Positions 58,488 to 64,000 of a stretch of 64,000 bases of DNA are shown in pieces; the stretch's first letter is position 1, and each line of letters opens with the position of its first letter. Where the stretch lies: positions 310,001-374,000 of the forward strand of contig NZ_AHWA01000002.1 of NCBI RefSeq assembly GCF_000247645.1, in the 5' to 3' direction. A program made the translations under genes and the position numbers. The notes under the pieces are model-generated. The model was not told the origin of the DNA and ran no database searches. It saw nothing but the letters and a program-made list of their open reading frames with translations. The stretch is from Salinibacterium sp. PAMC 21357 (GTDB lineage: Bacteria; Actinomycetota; Actinomycetes; Actinomycetales; Microbacteriaceae).

Positions 58488-58850
58488 TCAGCGACGGCGC
58501 TTCGGGCGGATGCTCAGTAGCGCTGCGCGCACTCCGGCACTAAGGCCGGCAATCTTGATCAATGGTCCACCGACCGTCGCTGCGGCAAGCGCGACTAAGG
58601 CCGAGACGTTGCCTGTTGTTTCTTCAACATTGCGCGTGATCGCATCGACCCGCGCCAGTTGGCGGTTGGTCTCAGAGATGGTGACCGTTGCCTCCGTGAG
58701 CATGGGGTCAAGATTGTCGCTCACGCCACGGATAGCCGTACTAGTTTCGTCAAACACTCGCCCCAGCTTGAGCAAGGGGATTGCCAGCAATCCGACGAGA
58801 ACTGCGAATACTCCTGCGGCAATGAGCCCTGCGATATCTCCGCCAGTCAT
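58488..58850 (-). CDS. DUF948 family membrane protein
   Basis: 120 residues from the ATG at 58850 with GGAG seven bases upstream; an ORF start at 58871 is possible. N-terminal membrane segment (MTGGDIAGLIAAGVFAVLVGL), a coiled-coil middle (ISETNRQLARVDAITRNVEE) and a basic tail. DUF948 proteins have no known function. It sits between rpsD and alaS together with the small 75-residue protein. Confidence 0.8.
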   Translation of the reverse strand: MTGGDIAGLIAAGVFAVLVGLLAIPLLKLGRVFDETSTAIRGVSDNLDPMLTEATVTISETNRQLARVDAITRNVEETTGNVSALVALAAATVGGPLIKIAGLSAGVRAALLSIRPKRRR

Positions 58851-58924
58851 GGCAACTCCGATCAGTCTCAAAAAAGGGATGGTTACACGTTATTCGACAA
58901 ACAGACGTGCTGCCTCCGAACGCG

Positions 58925-58953
58925 AAAAAGGGCCGAGGCATAAGCCCCGGCCC
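58925..58953 (-). terminator. Intrinsic terminator of rpsD
   Basis: On the minus strand GGGCCGGGGC-TTAT-GCCTCGGCCC forms a 10-bp stem (one mismatch) directly followed by TTTTT (58925-58929). It is the best canonical terminator in the window and lies 12 bases past the rpsD stop. Confidence 0.9.
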
Positions 58954-58965
58954 TCTCAACGTAAG

Positions 58966-59595
58966 TTAGCGTGCTGCGTAGTACTCAACAACGAGCTGAA
59001 CTTCACAGGTCACGGGGACCTCGGCGCGCTTCGGACGACGTACGAGACGTGCCTGCAGCTTGTCGATTTCAACTTCGAGGTAACCAGGAGTCTTAGGAAG
59101 AACATCCACGTGTCCACCAGCGGCGGCGACCTGGAAGATTTCCATGCCCTCGCTGCGAGCCTTGACGTGCATGAGCTGTCCCGGCTTGACGCGGAACGAC
59201 GGACGGTCGACGAGCTGGCCATCAACCAAGATGTGGCGGTGGACAATCATCTGACGAGCCTGAGCGGTCGTGCGAGCGATTGCCGAACGAACGAGCAGAG
59301 CGTCGAGACGCATTTCGAGCTGCTCAACCAAGTTCTCACCGGTCAGACCGGCGGTCTTGCGAGCCTCTTCGAACTGAATCTTCAGCTGAGCTTCACGGAT
59401 TCCGTACTGGGCCCGTAGACGCTGCTTCTCGCGAAGACGAACAGCATAGTCACTGTCCTGCTTGCGCTTGGTGCGGCCGTGCTCACCCGGAGCATAGGGA
59501 CGCTTTTCGAGGTACTTTGCCGCCTTCGGCGTAAGGGCAATGCCCAGAGCGCGCGACAGGCGTGTCTTGCTGCGGGTACGTGACTTAGTAGACAC
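58966..59595 (-). CDS. rpsD: 30S ribosomal protein S4
   Basis: 209 residues from a GTG at 59595 with AAGGAT seven bases upstream; the longer ORF to 59667 is rejected. S4 N-terminus STKSRTRSKTRLSRALG and the S4 RNA-binding domain (LEMRLDALLVRSAIARTTAQARQMIVHRH). It nucleates 30S assembly. It stands alone here, away from the rpsM-rpsK-rpoA cluster, and has its own terminator. Confidence 0.97.
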   Translation of the reverse strand: MSTKSRTRSKTRLSRALGIALTPKAAKYLEKRPYAPGEHGRTKRKQDSDYAVRLREKQRLRAQYGIREAQLKIQFEEARKTAGLTGENLVEQLEMRLDALLVRSAIARTTAQARQMIVHRHILVDGQLVDRPSFRVKPGQLMHVKARSEGMEIFQVAAAGGHVDVLPKTPGYLEVEIDKLQARLVRRPKRAEVPVTCEVQLVVEYYAAR

Positions 59596-59733
59596 AAGAT
59601 CCTTTTCGATTGATTCAAGTAAGAACACTCCGGTGATTACTCGCACGCGAACGCGCGTACACAACACACCAGAAGAAAGTAGAGGGATGGCCCAATGGAG
59701 ACTGGTCGGCTACAGACCTTGCTCCGCGATACC

Positions 59734-59763
59734 CGGTTTCATTGCAGCCGCGCGCAGAAACCG
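59734..59763 (-). terminator. Candidate rarA terminator
   Basis: CGGTTTC (59734-59740) pairs with GAAACCG (59757-59763), with an extra TGC/GCA pairing inside the loop. It lies 85 bases past the rarA stop in the gap before rpsD. No T-run follows, so this is a weak call. Otherwise the 59596-59848 gap holds no gene. Confidence 0.35.
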
Positions 59764-59848
59764 TATCGATGGGACGCATAACTCTAACACGCAGAACCTT
59801 GTCGCCGCACGAACCGCCACACCTAATCAACTCTCGCCAGTAACGCCA

Positions 59849-61180
59849 TTAGTCTCCGTGGATAATTTCGCGCAGTTTGGCTAAACGCGCGGACACCTCA
59901 CGCTCGTTTCCGTTGTTAGTTGGGGTGTAGTACTCGGTGCCTTTCAGCACGTCGGGTAGGTACTGCTGCTCAACGACACCAAACTCCGAATCGTGCGAGT
60001 AACGGTAGCCCTTGCCGTGACCAAGACGCTTTGCTCCGGGGTAATGTGCATCACGAAGGGGTTTCGGCACTCGGCCGATCTTGCCTGCACGTACATCCGC
60101 AATCGCCGCGTCCAATGCCACATAGGCCGCATTCGACTTCGGTGCCGTTGCCAGATAGACCACGGCCTCTGCCAACGGGATACGCCCTTCAGGCATTCCG
60201 ATCATTTGCACTGCATCCGCTGCCGCCACGGCAATGACGAGAGCTTGTGGATCGGCCACGCCGACGTCCTCCGCCGCACTAATAATGATTCGCCGCGCTA
60301 TGAATCGCGGATCTTCGCCAGCCTCGATCATCCTCGCAAGATAGTGAATCGCGGCGTCGACGTCAGAGCCCCGAACAGATTTGATAAACGCGCTGATGAC
60401 GTCGTAGTGCTCATCGCCTTGCCGGTCGTATCTCAAAAGCGCTCGATCGACCGCATTCGCAACGTGTTCGGCAGTGACCACGGCTGGCGATGGTGCATCG
60501 TCATCGTTTGAGGCAGAAACCGCCGATGCTTCGAGAGCTGTCAACGCACGCCGCGCGTCACCTGATGACAACCGAACGAGTAGTGATCGCGCTTCTGGCT
60601 CGAGTACGACAGCGCCCTTCAACCCACGCGGGTCAGTGACCGCGCGGTCGACCAACTCCCCCAGATCATCGTCGTCGAGTTGATTGAGCGTCAAGAGAAG
60701 TGAGCGGGAAAGTAGCGGAGAGATTACCGAGAACGAGGGGTTTTCGGTCGTGGCCGCGATCAAGATGATCCAGCCGTTTTCGACACCAGGTAACAGCGCA
60801 TCCTGTTGGGCCTTGCTAAACCGGTGGATTTCGTCAAGAAAGAGCACCGTCGAAACCCCGTAGAGATCCCGCGCGGTGAGCGCCTCCTCAATGGTTTGAC
60901 GTACGTCTCTTACGCCGGCGGTCACCGCAGAGAGCTCAACAAACTTTCTTTGCGAACCGCGCGCGATCGCCTTGGCTATCGTCGTCTTACCGGTTCCGGG
61001 AGGGCCCCACAAAATAATGGATGCCGAACCGTGGCTGCCGCCGGCGTCCGAGGCGAGGGTCATCAACGGCGACCCGCGCTGCAGCAAATGCTTTTGCCCG
61101 ACAATCTCGTCGAGTTCCAGCGGACGCATGCGCACTGCCAGTGGCGTAGCCCCGCTATGAAGAGGTGCGGAAGCGTCCAT
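59849..61180 (-). CDS. rarA: Replication-associated recombination protein A (AAA+ ATPase)
   Basis: 443 residues. Walker A GPPGTGKTT, Walker B FLDEIHRF, the sensor region TTENPSFS and the C-terminal MgsA domain (YDVISAFIKSVRGSDVDAA). It acts at stalled replication forks. It is divergent from the cyclophilin gene. Confidence 0.95.
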   Translation of the reverse strand: MDASAPLHSGATPLAVRMRPLELDEIVGQKHLLQRGSPLMTLASDAGGSHGSASIILWGPPGTGKTTIAKAIARGSQRKFVELSAVTAGVRDVRQTIEEALTARDLYGVSTVLFLDEIHRFSKAQQDALLPGVENGWIILIAATTENPSFSVISPLLSRSLLLTLNQLDDDDLGELVDRAVTDPRGLKGAVVLEPEARSLLVRLSSGDARRALTALEASAVSASNDDDAPSPAVVTAEHVANAVDRALLRYDRQGDEHYDVISAFIKSVRGSDVDAAIHYLARMIEAGEDPRFIARRIIISAAEDVGVADPQALVIAVAAADAVQMIGMPEGRIPLAEAVVYLATAPKSNAAYVALDAAIADVRAGKIGRVPKPLRDAHYPGAKRLGHGKGYRYSHDSEFGVVEQQYLPDVLKGTEYYTPTNNGNEREVSARLAKLREIIHGD

Positions 61181-61332
61181 AAGTCAATCGTAATCGCCCG
61201 AAGTGTTCGAAAGCGCACGGCGGTCGTTGAGCGCTCCAACGCCGTGGCGTTTGGTCGAGATTCGCACGAGACCGTAAGGTTCAGTGTGGCGTTCCTACGA
61301 CAGCGGCGAAATTCGCAATTCTTCAAGGAGTA

Positions 61333-62133
61333 ATGGTGGCATCCAGCAAGAAGCATTCACGTGAGCAACGAGACGCTCGGGAACGCCTGCGCCACTACTC
61401 TGCTCGCAACACGGTTCACGAGAACACGCTCGTGCGACGTAGGCGCGACAACATTCTTGCGGTCAGCGTCGGCATCGTCATCATCGCGCTGGTTGCGACG
61501 GCTCAAGTCTTTTACTTCTCCGCTGGTCCGGGAACACCGGAACCAGCACCATCGTTTACGCCGGATCCCTCAGCATCCGCTCCGGCCCAGGAGAACATCG
61601 GTGATGTGCCGGATGCCTCGACCTCTGAGAACCGCAGCTGGACTGGCGAGCTGACGCTCAACGACGTCGCTCTGGGAATTGAACTCGATGGCGCCGCTGC
61701 CCCTCAAGCCGTCGCGTCGATTGTCGACTCCATTGCGTCTGACTACTACAGCGGAACGACTTGCCACCGCGTCGTCAAAACCGACAACGCTGGCCTGATC
61801 CAATGTGGCTCGCTCGACGGCACAGGCGCCAGCGACCCCGACTACGCCTACGGGCCCGTAGAGAACGCCGGCACCGGTGGGTTCTACCCCGCGGGAACTA
61901 TCGCGATGGCTCGCACCGGCAACAACGCCTTTTCTAACGGACGACAGTTTTTCATCGTGTTTGAGGATGCGATTATTCCTGACGACACCGCCGGCGGCTA
62001 CAGCATTGTCGGCACGGTCGTTTCTGGTCTCGATGCTTTGGAATCCGAGATCATCTCTGGTGGCGTCGTGGATGATGCCGAAGATGGGGCCCCGGTGATT
62101 GCCACAAGCATCACGGGGTTCACGATCCAGTAA
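61333..62133 (+). CDS. Membrane-anchored cyclophilin-type peptidyl-prolyl isomerase
   Basis: 266 residues: a basic cytoplasmic start (SREQRDARERLRHY), one membrane segment (about 42-64), a Pro/Ser-rich linker, then a cyclophilin domain (TCHRVVKTDNAGLIQCG, YPAGTIAMARTGN, GRQFFIVFEDA). It probably helps fold exported proteins. AAGGAG is only two bases before the ATG, so the in-frame GTG at 61336, five bases away, may be the true start. Confidence 0.88.
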   Translation: MVASSKKHSREQRDARERLRHYSARNTVHENTLVRRRRDNILAVSVGIVIIALVATAQVFYFSAGPGTPEPAPSFTPDPSASAPAQENIGDVPDASTSENRSWTGELTLNDVALGIELDGAAAPQAVASIVDSIASDYYSGTTCHRVVKTDNAGLIQCGSLDGTGASDPDYAYGPVENAGTGGFYPAGTIAMARTGNNAFSNGRQFFIVFEDAIIPDDTAGGYSIVGTVVSGLDALESEIISGGVVDDAEDGAPVIATSITGFTIQ

Positions 62134-62218
62134 CAGCGTCAACGACCGTAAGCGTGGTTGTCCTAAGCTTGGGTTCACCCGGGCAGCGGCTTCCGGCATG
62201 AGCAGCAAGGTGAAGTAA

Positions 62219-63448
62219 TTGGCTACACAGGATCAAAACGAGTGGGGACGCGTCGACGAGACGGGTACCGTCTTTGTACGCGAAGCAGCAGGCGAACGTG
62301 CCGTCGGTCAATACCCCGACGGAACGCCCGAAGAAGCTTTGGCCTACTTCACCCGCAAATTTCACGAGCTAGCAGGCCAGGTGACGCTTCTGGAGCAGCG
62401 CGTCAAGAACGGTGCACCAGCAGCCGACGTCGCTAAGGCGATCAGCACGCTCAACGAGTCCATTGCGACCGCTAATGCTGTTGGCGACCTTGCAGCGCTC
62501 AGTACGCGCGTCGAAGCCCTTGGCGGTTCAGTTTCCAAACTCACCGAGAAACAGAGCGAAGAAGCGAAGATTGCGCTCGGCGAGGCAGTCGCCATCCGCA
62601 CGGCGTTGGTCGTTGAGGCTGAAACGCTAGCCGCCGCCGACCCTGCAAAAGCGCAGTGGAAACAGGTCACCGCTCAGGTCGACGATATTTTCGCGCGCTG
62701 GAAGGCCCATCAGGCAGACGGCCCTCGACTTCCGAAAGCTGAAGCCAACGAACTGTGGAAGAGATTCCGTGCCGCCAGAAGCACGATCGACACTCACCGT
62801 CGTGCATTCTTTGCCGAACTTGACTCTGCCCACAAGCAGGCACGCGCTGAGAAGCAATCCCTAGTCGATGAGGCCGAAGCCCTTATCTCACAAGGTGTCG
62901 ATGGCATCCCGACGTACCGTCGTCTGCTCGACCGGTGGAAGGCTGCTGGTCGCGCCGGAAAGAAGTTCGACGATGCGTTGTGGGCGAAGTTCAAGCAAGC
63001 CGGAGATGCTCTCTACGCTGCAAAATCTGAAATCGATGCTCAAGACAATGTGGAGTTCACCGCGAACTGGGAGCTCAAGAAGGCGCTCCTTGAGGAAGCC
63101 GAACCACTGCTCACGGCGACCGACAGGTCTCAGGCAAAGAAGTCGCTCCTCTCGATTCAACAGCGTTGGGACGAGATCGGCAAAGTTCCGCGAGACAAGA
63201 TCAAAGTTGCCGAAGAACGACTGCGCAAAATTGAAACTGCTGTGCGCAAGCTCGATGAGGATCACTGGAACAAGAGCAACCCGGAACGACAAGAACGCTC
63301 CGACGGTTTCTTGGGCCAGCTCAATGAAGCAATCGCGAAGCTTGAAGCCGAACTCGCTAAAGCGCAGGCTACGGGCGATGCGAAGAAGATCGCCGCTGCT
63401 CAAGATGCTCTCGACGCCCGTAAAGCATGGCTTGGCGCATTGAAGTAG
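62219..63448 (+). CDS. DUF349 domain-containing protein
   Basis: 409 residues from a TTG start with AAGGTG six bases upstream. Several DUF349 repeats of about 75 residues, each with a W-K pattern (FARWKAHQADGPRLPKAEANELWKRFRAA, LLDRWKAAGRAGKKFDDALWAKF). It is highly charged and largely helical, without membrane segments. Function is unknown. It follows the cyclophilin after 85 nt. Confidence 0.88.
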   Translation: MATQDQNEWGRVDETGTVFVREAAGERAVGQYPDGTPEEALAYFTRKFHELAGQVTLLEQRVKNGAPAADVAKAISTLNESIATANAVGDLAALSTRVEALGGSVSKLTEKQSEEAKIALGEAVAIRTALVVEAETLAAADPAKAQWKQVTAQVDDIFARWKAHQADGPRLPKAEANELWKRFRAARSTIDTHRRAFFAELDSAHKQARAEKQSLVDEAEALISQGVDGIPTYRRLLDRWKAAGRAGKKFDDALWAKFKQAGDALYAAKSEIDAQDNVEFTANWELKKALLEEAEPLLTATDRSQAKKSLLSIQQRWDEIGKVPRDKIKVAEERLRKIETAVRKLDEDHWNKSNPERQERSDGFLGQLNEAIAKLEAELAKAQATGDAKKIAAAQDALDARKAWLGALK

Positions 63449-63500
63449 CGGGTTCTCCACAGGGATGTAGTTTCTCCACCGAACTCCCTTGAGCCGACTA

Positions 63501-63524
63501 TTCGTGCGGGTTCACCTGCACGAT
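63501..63524 (+). terminator. Hairpin after the DUF349 gene
   Basis: TCGTGC (63502-63507) and GCACGA (63518-63523) pair, and GGGT/ACCT inside extends the stem (one G-U pair) to a near-continuous ten base pairs. It lies 53 bases past the DUF349 stop and 8 bases before the next ATG. Terminator or operator; no T-run follows. Confidence 0.4.
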
Positions 63525-63531
63525 AGACGTT

Positions 63532-64000
63532 ATGACCCCACGCTTACCTCCCGTGCTTAGCGCGCTTGATTTACCGCTCGCAGAGCTCCAGTGTGCTGCC
63601 CTCGACGGAGAGCTTTACGCGCTCGATCAGTGCTTTTGTTCGATTGATGAATTCGAAACTATTCACTTGCGCGCACGCGCGCTCGGTGTTGTGCTCGATG
63701 CTCGCATCATCGCGGAGCAAATGAGCGCAGCGTGGGTGTGGGGCGCGATAGTTACTCCCCCGCGTCGCCACCAACTGTGTGTCGCGATTGGGGCACGCAC
63801 GCGCCCTCATCCCAGCTTGAATGCTGCCCTCCGCGAGGTGGTCATCTCCCCTGAAGAGGTCGACACCGTCTCGGGAGTCAGCGTGACGTCACGGCTACGC
63901 ACCGTAATAGATTTGGCGAGATTCAGCGAGGTGTTTGGCGACCGCGAGTCAGCAGCCGTCGCCATACTCCTCAAAGATGGCAATCTCGATTTCGAAACCT
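63532..64000 (+). CDS. AbiEi-like antitoxin family protein (truncated by window end)
   Basis: 156 residues are visible from the ATG at 63532 (MTPRLPPVLSALDLPLAEL) and the frame stays open at the end of the window. The pattern SAAWVWGAIV, VISPEEVDTVSGVSVTSRLRTVIDLARF resembles actinobacterial AbiEi-type proteins, often annotated as type IV toxin-antitoxin antitoxins. The helix-turn-helix part usually seen first is not obvious. The partner, if any, would lie beyond the window. Moderate confidence in the family. Confidence 0.55.
   Translation, partial: MTPRLPPVLSALDLPLAELQCAALDGELYALDQCFCSIDEFETIHLRARALGVVLDARIIAEQMSAAWVWGAIVTPPRRHQLCVAIGARTRPHPSLNAALREVVISPEEVDTVSGVSVTSRLRTVIDLARFSEVFGDRESAAVAILLKDGNLDFET

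Noticed and set aside
1-64000. CRISPR arrays, insertion sequences, prophage genes, biosynthetic gene cluster
   Set aside because: No spaced direct repeats, transposase, phage structural gene, or secondary metabolite enzyme was seen on either strand.

Overview
The window is a core chromosomal segment of a high-GC Gram-positive bacterium, most likely an actinobacterium of the family Microbacteriaceae. The evidence is the gene order, an actinobacterial-type integration host factor (mIHF) domain fused to guanylate kinase, the actinobacterial HGxxPAAW and trp-associated membrane proteins in the trp cluster, a PdtaR-type ANTAR regulator, and a helicase-dead PriA. I did not compute GC content. Nearly every gene is a single-copy housekeeping gene on the minus strand, so most of the segment reads right to left. 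Plus-strand genes are a DUF4126 protein, a thioesterase, tRNA-Leu, and three genes at the right end.

Layout, left to right. 1-13 kb: uvrB, coaE, the DUF4126 gene, rpsA, a DUF885 gene, ptsH (HPr), polA, a thioesterase, pdtaR, tRNA-Leu(CAA), pyk. 13-28 kb: one long collinear biosynthetic run transcribed leftwards, hisE-hisG-hisF-hisI-trpE-membrane protein-HGxxPAAW-trpC-trpB-trpA-lgt-gltB-gltD. From memory this resembles the Mycobacterium tuberculosis Rv1601-Rv1633 segment. 28-37 kb: gmk(mIHF)-rpoZ-coaBC-metK-priA-fmt-rsmB-rpe-FKBP. 37-45.5 kb: the pyrimidine operon pyrR-pyrB-pyrC-PH protein-carA-carB-pyrF. 45.6-48.3 kb: a three-gene sulfonate-type ABC transporter (ssuB-ssuA-ssuC), the only clearly accessory-looking insert. 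48.4-58.4 kb: alaS-ruvX-mltG-aroE-aroC-aroK-aroB-aroQ-efp-nusB. 58.4-64 kb: a DUF948 protein, rpsD, rarA, a membrane cyclophilin, a DUF349 protein and a truncated AbiEi-like gene.

Genes are packed tightly, with many 1-, 4- and 8-nt start/stop overlaps that imply translational coupling. Regulatory signals I can support include a PyrR-binding motif next to the pyrR ribosome binding site, an imperfect palindrome upstream of ssuB, a palindrome at the predicted rpsA promoter, and several strong hairpin terminators, some with UUCG loops.

The most important caution for a reader is that five genes (ptsH, gltB, hisI, fmt, metK) each carry one missing base. Several of these are normally essential. All five sites can be repaired by lengthening a short run of identical bases. 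This pattern points to sequencing or assembly error, not to pseudogenes, and I annotate each as one gene spanning the break. I found no prophage, insertion sequence, CRISPR array or convincing new multi-gene system. The candidates for a second look are mostly regulatory elements and domain architectures.
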